DNA from: Bacteroidales bacterium
GTDB lineage: Bacteria; Bacteroidota; Bacteroidia; Bacteroidales; UBA932
DNA: 64,000 nucleotides
NCBI GenBank assembly: GCA_028724885.1
Contig: JAQYTJ010000036.1
Location: forward strand, 62,001 to 126,000
Direction of reading: 5' to 3'
The notes beneath the pieces were generated by a model, which saw only the letters and a program-made list of their open reading frames with translations, was not told the origin of the DNA and did not search any database. The translations under genes and the position numbers were made by a program. How positions within the stretch are numbered: the stretch's first letter is position 1; every line of letters begins with the position of its first letter. Of this stretch, positions 9,832 through 20,100 are shown piece after piece.

Positions 9832-9932
9832 GTGCATGTCCCCACCTGGTGACTGCACCTGTCATCCTAGCATCTACTTGTTATTAAGTACATTCCGCCA
9901 TTCTCCCAACCGAGAATCTGTGCGTATTACCC

Positions 9933-10073
9933 CGTCATCCTGAACTTGTAAAGAATCTATTCGACCCACCCCGTCATCCTGAACTTGATTCAGGATCTGC
10001 TTCCGTAACCCTAGATTCCGGTTCAAGCCCATGGTTAGAGCATTTTACCTCGTCATCCTGCGACCAATGCGTG
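9933..10073. repeat. Dispersed palindromic repeat cluster, intergenic copies
   Basis: A degenerate copy (9933-9958) and a full 27-bp copy (9972-9998) of a repeat starting CGTCATCCTGAACTTGATTC occur here, followed by a half copy near 10052. The core contains inverted arms ATCCTGAA/TTCAGGAT. A companion segment, CTAGATTCCGG plus TCAAGCCC, lies at 10011-10030. The same two modules recur inside trmB at 26196-26387. Here they sit in noncoding DNA next to a decayed operon. Confidence 0.85.
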
Positions 10074-10091
10074 GAGTCCAGTCCAGATGCC

Positions 10092-10228
10092 TTTGCCGAG
10101 CGAACCTATCCAATGTACAAGGCTCTCCGACGTGGCATGCCATGCGAACACCCTACATGACATCTTGGGTGTTTACACGCCAACTTTAATTACAGCCACC
10201 CTAGAGGCACGGAACCTCGCTCGGCAAA
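10092..10228. repeat. 12-bp perfect inverted repeat with 113-bp spacer
   Basis: TTTGCCGAGCGA at 10092-10103 is the exact reverse complement of 10217-10228. The interior contains no recognisable gene. It lies in the degraded stretch between the dispersed repeats and the TonB-domain remnant and could be the remains of a small mobile element. The remainder of 9832-10382 shows nothing else I can support. Confidence 0.5.
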
Positions 10229-10382
10229 AGCACAACGAGCCACTTAGCACACCCCTTCCAGTGACGGCTATGCCCTTGCGCTGGCTCGCTAGTTGGTGCT
10301 TGTGTCGAATCCGCCCGACGAAGCCGTGGCCTCGGAACGTATTTTTCACACAATTACTGGCCACGACCCCCATCACCATATT

Positions 10383-10686
10383 CCCTACAGTCTCATTGAG
10401 AGCACGCCCAAATTTAACTGAGGCGGCATCATGGAGTTTTCCAAATGGGTGAACAGTCAGTTGAAGTATCCTGAGCATGCCAAACAGAATGGCATCGAAG
10501 GCCGTGTAACCATACGGTTCACATGGAATTGTACGTAACGTCACAGTGCTTCGCAGCGCACACGAAGAACTAGATGCTGAAGCTCTCAAGGTGATTTCTG
10601 CGTCTTCCAGATGGGAGCCGGGCATGTTGCATGGAAAATCAGTTCTTGTTACATTTGTGTACCCCGTAATCTTTATGCTGAAATGA
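10383..10686 (+). pseudogene. Remnant of a TonB C-terminal domain
   Basis: The translation in pieces matches the TonB energy-transducer C-terminus: a lead-in IESTPKFN, then WVNSQLKYPEHAKQNGIEGR, and after a frameshift near 10525 VTVLRSAHEELDAEAL and SSRWEPG, ending VYPVIFMLK. A TGA at 10419 falls where such proteins have Gly in the Pro-x-Phe-x-Gly-Gly block. So there is at least one nonsense and one frameshift, and the N-terminal part is missing. In Bacteroidota this domain occurs in TonB itself and at the C-terminus of BlaR1-type M56 peptidases; either could be the ancestor. Its stop overlaps the next gene as ATGA. Confidence 0.75.
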
Positions 10687-11870
10687 GAAAAGCTCTGCTG
10701 ATACTTCTATGGTTGATTGTCACCGTTCCCCTGGGGGCGCAGACCACGCATCGGGATTCTGTACTCACGCAGGCACGGTACCTGAAAAGCATCTACCGTA
10801 CGGACGAGGCTATAAAATTGCTGTCTTCCATGGTGCAGCCAGATGCGATGGACGAAGAGGTACTCTCGGAACTGGCCGACTGCCATTTCCAAAGTGGCGA
10901 TTATGAAAGCGTCTCCGGCACCTATTTACTGCTTTCGTCACTTGCGCCGGGAAGCATTCTTTATAAGATTCGGCTGATGCAGGCCAGCTATCGGCTCAAA
11001 GCCTATCCGCAAAGCATTCAAACCGGACGTGAAGTGTTGCAACTGGACTCCATCCCCGCTGTAGTCAGCTATATTGGTGATGCTTTCCGCCAGATGGAAC
11101 AAGCCGATTCTGCCCTTTGGTATTATCGCAAGGCTCTTGGCATGAAACCGGTGAATGAATCGGTGGTAGCAAAAGCAGTCAATATTCTGATCATGAGAGA
11201 AGACTACGATGGGGCGGTCGCCATTATGGAACCATTTCTGGCAGTAGACCCCGACAATGCCACCATTGCTCCGCTCAAGGGCCTTGCCCTCTAGCGGAAA
11301 GGAGATTACGATGGCTCAGTCAAGGTGTTCAGCCGGCAGGAGGAAGTCGGGAATGACTCTTATCCCATCCACTATTATCTAGGGCAGAGCTATTGGCATA
11401 CGCAAATTCTTTGGCGGGCGGAGGATGAACTTCTTGCTGCGTGGCGAATAGATTCAAGTGACGTAAATCTTGCCTATTCCATTGCTGTCATAAAAATGGA
11501 CGCTTATCGTCCTTTCGAGAAGGAAGTGAAACCTTGGCTGGACAAAGCTTGGAATATGATTCAACCCGACTCGGCCATGATGTCACGGCTGCATCAGCAA
11601 TATGGGTTGGGATACTACAGGAGAGGAGATTCCTGGGACAAGGCCATCGAGCACTATAAGGAGGCTTACCGCTATAATCCCAAGTTCATATCGGCCCTCT
11701 CCTCCATTGCATATTGCTATGAAATCAAGAAGGACTACAAACAGGCTCTCCAGTGGTTTGAGAAATACCTTCAGGTTGCCAGTCCGGGTTCGAAAGGATA
11801 TGAATACGCAGCAGGCGAAGTGACCTTCTTGAAGGGTGAATTGTTTATGGAAAAACCTCAATCCGAATGA
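10683..11870 (+). pseudogene. Exported TPR protein interrupted by one in-frame TAG
   Basis: From the ATG at 10683, overlapping the previous stop, the frame encodes a signal peptide (RKALLILLWLIVTVPLGAQ) and tetratricopeptide helices (ELADCHFQSGDYESVSGTY, ADSALWYYRKALGMKPVNES). It meets TAG at 11292-11294, a one-base change from CAG, then continues in the same frame with RKGDYDGSVKVFSRQEE and more TPR units to 11870 (GLGYYRRGDSWDKAIEHYKEAYRYNPKF). Without the TAG it would be one protein of about 395 residues. Decay of both neighbours argues for a recent pseudogene rather than programmed readthrough. The intact ancestor probably worked with the adjacent TonB-domain protein at the envelope. Confidence 0.8.
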
Positions 11871-12025
11871 GAAGAATCCTCCTCATATCCGCCCTGGCCC
11901 TTGCATCTGCGATTCGCCTCGTCATGGGGCGCTACATTCTCTTCGGCGTAAAGTGGAACTTCGGCAAGATGAATGCCGCCCACAGCACACGGGCGCAGCA
12001 GGCGGCGATGAATATGGTGTTCTAG
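11867..12025 (+). pseudogene. 52-residue outer membrane protein remnant (internal deletion)
   Basis: The ATG overlaps the TPR stop as ATGA. The short product joins a signal-peptide-like start (RRILLISALALASA) to a segment, LFGVKWNFGKMNAA, that resembles the last strand of large outer membrane barrels. The simplest reading is that a deletion removed the centre of a third operon gene and left its two ends. Alternatively it is a genuine small exported peptide, but the two flanking pseudogenes make decay more likely. Confidence 0.45.
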
Positions 12026-12052
12026 AAACATGTTTCTCAGAATATTTTTTAC

Positions 12053-12060
12053 TACTTTTG
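12053..12060 (+). promoter_or_regulatory. Putative -7 box (TACTTTTG) for lgt
   Basis: This is a perfect TAnnTTTG match 17 bp before the first possible lgt start. A TGTTTC about 20 bp upstream could be a weak -33 element. It follows directly on the decayed operon, so lgt does not depend on readthrough from it. Confidence 0.5.
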
Positions 12061-12077
12061 TGAAAATGTGATTTGAA

Positions 12078-12965
12078 ATGCTTGGCTTGCTATTCGTAAA
12101 CTGGAATATGAATCCTGAGATATTCAGGATAGGAGGTTTCGCTGTAAGATGGTACGGCGTGCTATTCGTCTCTGGTTTCATTCTTGGCTACTGGATGTTC
12201 ATCAAGTTCTGCCAGAAGGAGCGTGTAGACACGAATATGCTGGATCCATTGCTTTTCACCCTTCTCATCGGTACTTTGGTAGGCTCTAGGCTCGGTCACT
12301 GCATTTTCTATCAGCCAGAATATTATTTTGGTTCTTGGAAAGGATTCCTCGAAATATTTGAAATTTGGAAAGGTGGCTTGGCTAGCCATGGCGGTGCGAT
12401 AATGCTAGTCCTCTGCATGATCTGGTTCGCCCATAAATACGGCCCGAAATATCATATCGACTTCATGTGGCTCGTTGATCATTTGGCAATTGCCGTCGCA
12501 TTCGCAGGTGCATTCATCAGGCTCGGAAATCTGTGTAACTCAGAGATCTATGGCGACGTGACCAGCCTGCCGTGGGGATTTATTTTCGAGCGCAGGGGAG
12601 AGACTGAGCCTAAACATCCTACTCAGATTTACGAGTCACTCAGTTATTTCATCCTTGGCCTAATCTTGGTCTGGATTTATGTCAGACGCCTCAATAAAAC
12701 CTACAGAGGCACGTTCATTGGGATATTTTTCATAGTCTGCTTCGGAATGCGCTTCTTAATTGAGTTCATCAAAGAACCGCAAGTCGAGTTCGAGGAGGGC
12801 ATGGCATTAGACATGGGCCAGTGGCTCAGCATACCATTTGTTATACTCGGCATAATAGCTTTGATCTGGGCCTACAAGAAGAAAATTCCTGCTGCGGCAA
12901 TCATTTCTGATGAGAAACCTAAGAAGCAGGGACCCACTCATTATGCAAAAAGCCTGCAGAAGTGA
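12078..12965 (+). CDS. lgt: Phosphatidylglycerol:prolipoprotein diacylglyceryl transferase
   Basis: Lgt transfers diacylglycerol from phosphatidylglycerol to the lipobox Cys of prolipoproteins in the inner membrane. The 295 residues form about seven hydrophobic helices. The family signature region RLGNLCNSEIYG is at about 147-158, preceded by the SHGG loop near 104-107, and HPTQIYESL follows. An in-frame ATG at 12108 (MNPEIF) is a possible alternative start. The many lipoproteins in this window are its expected substrates. The stop overlaps the GTG start of the HAD gene, so the two form an operon. Confidence 0.94.
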   Translation: MLGLLFVNWNMNPEIFRIGGFAVRWYGVLFVSGFILGYWMFIKFCQKERVDTNMLDPLLFTLLIGTLVGSRLGHCIFYQPEYYFGSWKGFLEIFEIWKGGLASHGGAIMLVLCMIWFAHKYGPKYHIDFMWLVDHLAIAVAFAGAFIRLGNLCNSEIYGDVTSLPWGFIFERRGETEPKHPTQIYESLSYFILGLILVWIYVRRLNKTYRGTFIGIFFIVCFGMRFLIEFIKEPQVEFEEGMALDMGQWLSIPFVILGIIALIWAYKKKIPAAAIISDEKPKKQGPTHYAKSLQK

Positions 12966-13738
12966 TAAAAGCATTGTTTTTCGACATTGACGGCACTCTT
13001 CTGAGTTTCAGCACTCACAGGATGTCAGAAGGCTTGAAGTCTGCCTTATGTAAAGCCAGGGACAATGGCTTGAAACTTTTCATTTCTACAGGGAGAAGCC
13101 CGCATTTTTTCGGGCAGCTTGAAGGATTCCCTTTCGATGGCTACATTGCCATGAACGGGGCCATAAATGTTGTAGACGGCAAGATTGTAGACCATAGTCC
13201 GATAGAAAAGGAAACATCGATGCGAATAGCCGATTTCGCCATGCGGGAGAATGTTCCATGCTGGACTTTTGCCAAGGATGTGGCAGCGATCAACTGCATG
13301 AACGAAGTTTCCACCGAAATGGCAAATCAAACTTTGGTCAAGCCTGACAGATTCTGCGATATCAGGAAGGTGGCAGAAAATAATGACATATATGAATATT
13401 CCATATTCATGACTGAAGAAGAGGTAAATTCTCGCTTCGTGCCAGTGCTCCGCGGACTGACATACCCTCGCTGGCATCCGTATTTCTGCGACATAGTCAA
13501 TGAGGGGCTTTCGAAGTCTCACGGCGCTGCCAAGATTCTGGAAAGCCTTGGAATCAAGAGAGAAGAGTGCATGGCTTTCGGGGACGGCGGCAATGATATT
13601 TCTATAATTGAATATGCAGGCATAGGGGTGGCTATGGGCAATGCCAATGACGATGTCAAAGCTGTTGCTGACTACGTCACTTTGTCCGTTGACGAAGACG
13701 GAATTCCGGCTGCTCTCTGCCATTTCGGACTCGCATAG
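12962..13738 (+). CDS. HAD-superfamily (Cof-type) phosphatase
   Basis: This 258-residue cytoplasmic hydrolase has the nucleophile motif DIDGTL at residues 8-13, the STGRSP motif II near residue 40 and the acidic motif GDGGNDISII near 206-215. A cap domain typical of the Cof/YbhA group lies between. Members dephosphorylate sugar phosphates, flavin nucleotides and similar metabolites; the substrate cannot be read from sequence. The start is GTG at 12962, overlapping the lgt stop, because the first ATG would remove motif I. Confidence 0.88.
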   Translation: MIKALFFDIDGTLLSFSTHRMSEGLKSALCKARDNGLKLFISTGRSPHFFGQLEGFPFDGYIAMNGAINVVDGKIVDHSPIEKETSMRIADFAMRENVPCWTFAKDVAAINCMNEVSTEMANQTLVKPDRFCDIRKVAENNDIYEYSIFMTEEEVNSRFVPVLRGLTYPRWHPYFCDIVNEGLSKSHGAAKILESLGIKREECMAFGDGGNDISIIEYAGIGVAMGNANDDVKAVADYVTLSVDEDGIPAALCHFGLA

Positions 13739-13755
13739 AAACAAAGTAAAAATTT

Positions 13756-13794
13756 GCACTCGGAAACTATAAAATTTTCATAGTTTCCGAGTGC
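13756..13794 (+). terminator. Strong 15-bp hairpin terminator after the lgt-HAD operon
   Basis: GCACTCGGAAACTAT (13756-13770) is perfectly complementary to 13780-13794 with a 9-nt loop, AAAATTTTC. A TCGTTTTAAC tail follows. It separates the lgt operon from the efflux regulator. Confidence 0.75.
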
Positions 13795-13941
13795 ATCGTT
13801 TTAACAAATTATATATTAATTTATTAGTGAGAGAAACCGAGGATTAGCGATTGAAAAAATCTTCGCAAAATCGCAATCTTGGCAATGCTTTTGTATAATA
13901 TTGCACGTCTTTATTAGGGCATGAAATCAAAATATTCATAA

Positions 13942-14634
13942 ATGACAGGACTGACAAAAGAAAAAATAATGGATGTTGCGCTGGCTCTCTTTATGGAGCG
14001 CGGCATAAGGGACGTGTCGATAGACGAGGTCTGCCATGAGCTGGGAATATCCAAGAAGACCTTCTATGTGTTCTATGCAAAGAAGGAAGACTTGGTGAGA
14101 GACACTGTCTACTTCCAGTTGGAGGAGAGGCATGATATGATGGTGGCTTTCATGGGAACCAGGAATCCCGTGCAGGTGCTGAAAGTCCTACCAAGCATGA
14201 TTGACGAATACAACATGTGCGAGTCAAATTATTTAAGAGCTACGTACGATCTTAAGAAATACTATCCAAAGACATTCGAGACCGTCATGTCAGATAACCT
14301 CAATGCCTCCAATAAGGCTATGGGCGAATTCATAGACTGGGGTACTAGAGAAGGATTTTTTCGTAGCGACATAGACAAAGATTCATGTCTGGTTATAATA
14401 TCCATAATATTCAATGGATTCAACTCATTTGCCTACGATTTGAGTTCATCTAAGAGGAAAAGACCATCAACAACGGCTCTCGTGAAAACCATCGTTGACA
14501 TAATAACCCATACCCTGCTGTCTAATAAAGGCTGGGAAGAATACAATAAAGCAGAAGATCCAAGCGAGGCAAAGAATTCCAAGGCATTCAGGCTGCCACG
14601 GTGTGGGGCGCACGAAAACAGAATATCAGAATAA
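13942..14634 (+). CDS. TetR/AcrR-family transcriptional regulator
   Basis: This 230-residue protein has an N-terminal helix-turn-helix of TetR type (TKEKIMDVALALFMERGIRD, then ELGISKKTFYVFYAKKEDLV, residues about 5-52). The all-helical ligand-binding C-terminal part is not conserved enough to predict an inducer. It directly precedes, and its 3' end almost abuts, the TolC-MFP-RND efflux genes on the same strand. That is the standard arrangement for a local repressor of a pump operon that also regulates itself. The upstream gap contains TATAATATTG, close to a -7 box. Confidence 0.88.
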   Translation: MTGLTKEKIMDVALALFMERGIRDVSIDEVCHELGISKKTFYVFYAKKEDLVRDTVYFQLEERHDMMVAFMGTRNPVQVLKVLPSMIDEYNMCESNYLRATYDLKKYYPKTFETVMSDNLNASNKAMGEFIDWGTREGFFRSDIDKDSCLVIISIIFNGFNSFAYDLSSSKRKRPSTTALVKTIVDIITHTLLSNKGWEEYNKAEDPSEAKNSKAFRLPRCGAHENRISE

Positions 14635-14642
14635 TTTACTAT

Positions 14643-16103
14643 ATGACAACAAAAAGATTAATGTTGATTGTGGCTGGCATGGCGATGGCTTCGGTCGTCG
14701 TCTCTGCACAGTACAAAGATAACGCAGAGCCTGTGCATGCATCATCGGACACTACTTTTCTCACGCTGGATCAGGCGCTAGAAATTGCCTTGAGCGAGAA
14801 CGTGTCTGTCAAAGTGGCCGATAAAGACATAGAGAAGGCTGGCTACGCAAAGAAAGGAACTTATGCTTCTCTTTTCCCGCAGGTAGATGCCTCAGGAAAC
14901 TTCCAGAGAACAATTAAAAAACAGGTGATGTACATGGATTTCGACATGAGTTCCCTGTTTCCTGGCGATAGCACAGGCACATCTCTTCCGGGTGGAGGCG
15001 ATTCTGGCAAGTCATCAGGCGGCGGAATCGAGGTCGGTCGCTGGAACACATGGAGCGCCGCTTTGACAGCGACGATGCCTATCGTGAATGTGCAGCTCTG
15101 GAAAAGCATCAAGCTTTCGGGGCAGGATGTAGAACTTGCGGTGGAGAAGGCCAGATCGTCCAGGCTGGACATGGTCACGCAGGTGAAGCAGGCCTTCTAT
15201 TCTGTCCTGCTCGCTAAAGAGGCTTTCAATGTCTACAAGAGCGTTTATGAGAATGCCGTTGACAATTTCAAGCAGACCGAAATGAGATACAACGCCCAGA
15301 AGGCTTCTGAGCTTGAATATACAAGGGCAAAGGCAACGGTTGCTAACGCCATCCCGAATGTCTACAATGCGGAAAGCTCGATAATCTTGGCTCTTTGGCA
15401 GTTGAAGGCTGTCATGGGAGTTGATCTGGACGAGTCCATAGACGTGGCGGGCTTGTTAGATGATTATTCGGATAACATGACTTACGACATGTCGATCTCT
15501 GATTCTTTGTCCATGGACTATAACACGACTATGCGTCAGCTGGCCATCCAGGCGGAGGAGCTTGCGACGAATATCAGGATTCAGAAGGCTGCTTACCTGC
15601 CAACTCTCTCGGTGGCATATTCCTACCAGTACTACGCAATGGAGAATAGCTTTAAGTTCAGCCAGTACCATTGGACTCCATATTCGTATGTAGGCATCAG
15701 CCTTAATATCCCCATCTTTTCAGGAGGAAAGAGGCTGAACCAGGTCCGGCAGGCTAAGGTGCAGGCCGCTCAGCTCGATCTTCAGATGCGTGAAACGGAG
15801 CGCCAGCTCAAAATCGGCATCCGGCAGTACCTGACCACGATGCAGACGAATCTAAAGAGCTATGTTGCCGCTCAGGATGCCGTCCAAACTGCTCAGAAAG
15901 CGTACGACATCAGCGCTGAGTCTTATAAAGTCGGGAGGAGCACCATAACTGACCTGAATGATGCGCAGCTCGCCCTTACTCAGTCTAGGCTAGCAGTTTC
16001 CCAGGCGGTTTACAACTTCGAGGTCGCAAAGGCGCATCTTGAGCAGATCATCGGTCACGATTTCATTGATGAGGAAGGAAACGTTGATTTGGAAAATAGG
16101 TAA
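14643..16103 (+). CDS. TolC-family outer membrane efflux channel
   Basis: This 486-residue outer membrane channel exports substrates delivered by the RND pump encoded two genes downstream. A signal peptide ends near VVVSAQ. Two OEP repeats follow, with long helical stretches (VTQVKQAFYSVLLAKEAF, RQAKVQAAQLDLQMRETERQ) and the second-repeat signature SAESYKVGRSTITDLNDAQ. An in-frame ATG exists at 14601 inside the tetR 3' end, but the ATG at 14643 places the signal peptide correctly. The unusual GGGDSGKSSGGG linker lies near residue 120 in an otherwise normal first repeat. Confidence 0.92.
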   Translation: MTTKRLMLIVAGMAMASVVVSAQYKDNAEPVHASSDTTFLTLDQALEIALSENVSVKVADKDIEKAGYAKKGTYASLFPQVDASGNFQRTIKKQVMYMDFDMSSLFPGDSTGTSLPGGGDSGKSSGGGIEVGRWNTWSAALTATMPIVNVQLWKSIKLSGQDVELAVEKARSSRLDMVTQVKQAFYSVLLAKEAFNVYKSVYENAVDNFKQTEMRYNAQKASELEYTRAKATVANAIPNVYNAESSIILALWQLKAVMGVDLDESIDVAGLLDDYSDNMTYDMSISDSLSMDYNTTMRQLAIQAEELATNIRIQKAAYLPTLSVAYSYQYYAMENSFKFSQYHWTPYSYVGISLNIPIFSGGKRLNQVRQAKVQAAQLDLQMRETERQLKIGIRQYLTTMQTNLKSYVAAQDAVQTAQKAYDISAESYKVGRSTITDLNDAQLALTQSRLAVSQAVYNFEVAKAHLEQIIGHDFIDEEGNVDLENR

Positions 16104-16126
16104 TGAATATAAAATAGTAATGAAAT

Positions 16127-17158
16127 ATGAAGAGGATTTACAAAACATTAGCCATCATCGTGGTAACGGCTGCCATGGTTGGCTGCAGCGGCAATAAAAC
16201 GAAGACCGCTGAGACGGAAACAGTGGATGACGTTAACAGGATCTCTATCGCCGAAGCCGTGATGCAGGACGTGCCGCAGTCGGAAGTGTATTCTTCGACG
16301 GTGGAAGCGTTTGCGGTTAACAATATTGCTCCGCAGGCCGGCGGGAGAATTGATAAGATAAAGGCGGATATTGGAGATTTCGTGTCCAAAGGTCAAATAT
16401 TGGCAATCATGGATGCGGCTCAGCTAGACCAGACCCGGATGAAGCTTCGGAACGATTCGACAGAGCTTGGCCGTCTTAAGAGCCTTTACCTTCAGGGCGG
16501 TGTCTCCAAGTCTGATTACGACGCCTCAGAAATGGCTTACAACGTCAGCAAGAGGGCTTACGACAATCTGCTTGAGAACACTGTGCTACGCTCTCCTCTT
16601 AACGGAGTGGTGTCTGCGAGAAATTACGATAAAGGCGACATGTATTCCGGACAGCCTATTTACGTGGTTGAGCAAATAACACCGGTGAAACTGCTCGTAG
16701 GCATTTCAGAGACTGACTACACCAAGGTCAAGAAAGGCGACAAAGTGAAGATTACCGCCGATGCCCTGCCGGGACAGGAGTTCACAGGCACCGTCAACAA
16801 GATCTACCCTACGATCGACCCTAACACTCACACCTTCACGACAGAGATAATAGTCCCAAACGGCGATAGGTCTCTTCGTCCAGGAATGTTCGCAAGGGTG
16901 AGCGTGGAATTCGGAGTGAACCACAGCATCGTAATTCCAGACGTGGCTGTAGTGAAGCAGCAGGGTTCTTCCGTCAGGATAGTTTTCGTCGTGCAGCCTG
17001 ACAGCACCGTCAACAGCACCGTTGTTACCCTCGGAAGGCATTTCGGTACCAGCTACGAGATTCTGAACGGGTTGAACGAAGGCGACCGGGTTGCGGCCAA
17101 GGGCAGCACAAGCCTGAGGGATGGAGATAAAGTAGAGGTTCTTTCATCTAACGATTAA
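16127..17158 (+). CDS. RND efflux periplasmic adaptor (membrane fusion lipoprotein)
   Basis: The 343-residue adaptor bridges the inner membrane pump and the TolC channel. It has a lipoprotein signal with lipobox MVGC (Cys20), a biotinyl-lipoyl-like domain split around a short hairpin (INNIAPQAGGRIDKIKADIG ... LLENTVLRSPLNGVVSARN), a beta-barrel domain (VKITADALPGQEFTGTV) and the C-terminal proximal domain with SLRPGMFARVSVEF. The short helical hairpin is typical of AcrA/MexA adaptors of HAE1 pumps. It is 23 bp after the channel gene and 13 bp before the pump gene. Confidence 0.93.
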   Translation: MKRIYKTLAIIVVTAAMVGCSGNKTKTAETETVDDVNRISIAEAVMQDVPQSEVYSSTVEAFAVNNIAPQAGGRIDKIKADIGDFVSKGQILAIMDAAQLDQTRMKLRNDSTELGRLKSLYLQGGVSKSDYDASEMAYNVSKRAYDNLLENTVLRSPLNGVVSARNYDKGDMYSGQPIYVVEQITPVKLLVGISETDYTKVKKGDKVKITADALPGQEFTGTVNKIYPTIDPNTHTFTTEIIVPNGDRSLRPGMFARVSVEFGVNHSIVIPDVAVVKQQGSSVRIVFVVQPDSTVNSTVVTLGRHFGTSYEILNGLNEGDRVAAKGSTSLRDGDKVEVLSSND

Positions 17159-17171
17159 TTGAATATTTAAG

Positions 17172-20100
17172 ATGAGCCTATATAAATCATCAGTAAATCG
17201 TCCTGTCACGACGGCCTTGGTATTTTTGGCCTTTGCCATATTCGGTGTGTTCTCCCTTGTGAGGACTCCATTGGCATTGTTCCCGGATTTCGATGCCAAC
17301 ATCGTGATGGTGATGTCCTCGTATCCGGGCGCGAGTGCTTCGGATGTCGAGTCGAATGTGACTAAGGTGCTTGAGAACTCACTAAACAGCGTTGAGAATC
17401 TCAAGGACATGACTTCAAACTCTAAGGAGAATATCTCTATTGTCGTATTGGAGTTCAAATACGGAACCGACATCGATCAGGCTTGCAATGATGTCAGGGA
17501 TAAGCTGGACTTGGTCAGCCAGTCCCTTCCGGACGGAGCTTCGACCCCGGTATTGTTCAAGTTTGGAATGGATGACATGCCTGTGCTGATCCTGTCCGCT
17601 CAGGCAGGAGAGAGTCTTCCGGGCCTCGAAAAGATATTGGACGACAAGGTCACGACCCCTCTAGGGCGTGTGGACGGCGTTGGAAGCGTGCTGGTAGTTG
17701 GCGCTCCAGAGCGTGAGATTCAGGTTTATTGCGATCCGGACAAGCTTCAAGCCTACGGACTTTCGGTAAGCACAATTTCCCAGATTCTTGGGGCTGAGAA
17801 CCGGAACATCCCGTCAGGAAACATCGACATCGGTTCGGAGACTTACACGTTGAGGGTGGAGAAGGAATTCAAAGATCCTCAGGAGATGCTTGACGTAGTG
17901 GTTGGGCAGTCTAATGGCCATCTGGTGTATTTGAGAGATGTCGCCACTATTTTTGATGGTCCGCAAGAGAAATCCCAGGAATCTTTCACCAACGGCATGC
18001 AGTCTGCCATGATTGCCATAACGAAGCAGACCGGCTCAAATACGGTGAATGTGATTAGGGGAGTGAACGAAAAGCTCGCAGAGGTTGCCCCTACTCTGCC
18101 TTCGGACATTAAAATATCTACCGTCATCGACTCTTCCGACAACATCATCAATACCATTGGCTCATTGAAGGAGACCATTCTTATCACGCTTCTGGTGGTG
18201 ATGCTAGTCGTCTTTATATTCCTTGGCAGATGGAGAGCTACGTTCATCGTCATCCTTTCTATCCCTATAGCCTTGCTCGGATCTCTGGTTTACCTTTTCG
18301 CGACAGGCAACACTTTGAACATCATTTCAATGTCGGCCTTGTCAATTGCGATAGGCATGGTCGTGGATGACTCCATAGTCGTGCTGGAGAATATCTCAAC
18401 CCACTTGGAGAGGGGAGAGAAACCAAAGGAAGCAGCTATTCACGGTACGGAAGAGGTAGGCATTTCCGTCATGGCATCCACTCTCACGATGTTCTGCGTG
18501 TTCTTGCCTCTGACTATGGTGTCTGGTATGGCCGGAATATTATTCAAGCAACTTGGCTGGATCGTCAGCATAATCATGGCTATATCTCTGGCTGCGTCTC
18601 TGTCCCTTGTTCCGATGCTCTGCTCCAAGATGCTCACTAACAAGAAGAAGACTGGCAAGCTCCACAGGATGATCTTCGATCCTGTCGAGAAATTCTTGGG
18701 GAATATATCGAATGGTTATTCTAGGATAATCAATTGGGCCGTAAGCCACAAGGTTCTCGTGGTCACAATCTGCGCCGCCATATTCGTGGCCGTGCTGGTT
18801 TTCTTAGGGCCTGGCATAAAGACCGAGTTCTTCCCTAACCAGGATCAAGGCCGTCTGACTGTTGAGATTCAGCTGCCGGTTGGAACCGAGCAGACCGTCA
18901 CTGGCGATTTCGCCAAGAAATTCGCTGACAGGCTGCATGAAGAGATTCCAGAGATTAAGGTGCTGCAATACAGGTTCGGACAGGCTAGCTCGGACAACAC
19001 CATGGCTTCGATACAGAGCAATGGCTCGAACATAGTTTCCATGAACATCAACCTAGGCTCGATGGAGCAGCGTAAGAGATCTTCCACCGAGATAGCCGAC
19101 ATCATCAGAAAAGACTTGAGGGATTACCCTGAGGTTCGGAAAGCAACTGTCAGGGAAGGCATGGGCGGCGTAGGCGGAGCTTCTTCAGTGGAGCTTGAAA
19201 TCTACGGATATGATTTCGAAGAAACCGAATCTATAGCTAGAGAGATACAGTCGAAGATGCTTGAGAACGAGGCCTTCTCACAGGTTACCCTCAGCCGTGA
19301 TGAATATACTCCTGAATATCTCATAGATTTCGATAGGACCAAGCTTGCTATAAACGGGCTTAACTCTACTATCGCCGCGGCTGCCTTCAGTGCTGCCATG
19401 AGTGGTTCCGTGACCTCGGTTTACAGAGAGGAAGGTGAAGAGTATGACATTCGCGTCCGTTACCCGAAGAACTACAGGGCGAGCATCGAGGACATAGCCA
19501 ACACAATAGTCTATACCCCTACTGGAAATGCCGTTAGAATTAAAGATCTGGGAACTATCCAAGAGGGCTTTGTGCCTCCTACCATCGAGAGGAAAAATCG
19601 TGAACGTTATATTGACGTCAACGGAGTCGTTGCAAGGGGACATGCGCTTAGCGATGCCGTGGCTGCCACGGAGCAGATCGTCAAGGGAACCAGCATGCCG
19701 AGCAACATCACTACTGACATAGGAGGAAGTTACGAGGATCAGCAGGACATGTTCGGAGATTTGCTAACCCTTATGGTACTGATAGTAATCTTGGTATATA
19801 TGGTGATGGCTTCTCAGTTCGAGTCCTTCATCAGTCCGCTGGTAATCATGTTCTCCGTGCCATTCGCCATAACAGGCGTAATCCTAGGCCTTCGCATCGG
19901 CAACACGCCATTGAGCGTAATGGCAATGATTGGCTTGCTGATCCTGATTGGAATCGTGGTTAAGAACGGTATCGTGCTCATCGATTACACCAATCTTATG
20001 AGGGAGAGAGGAATGAGCATCGTGGAAGCGTCCGTAACGGCGGCAAGGAGTCGTCTGCGCCCTATCCTCATGACCACCTTGACCACAGTCCTTGGAATGA

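Noticed and set aside
10087..10625. Overlapping open frames on both strands (10087-10452 and 10173-10625)
   Set aside because: They run antisense or out of frame to the TonB-domain remnant and an inverted repeat, with no domain, signal peptide or start context.
11292..11294. In-frame TAG as pyrrolysine or programmed readthrough
   Set aside because: No pylT/pylS or readthrough context is visible, and both neighbouring genes are decayed, so a plain nonsense mutation is simpler.
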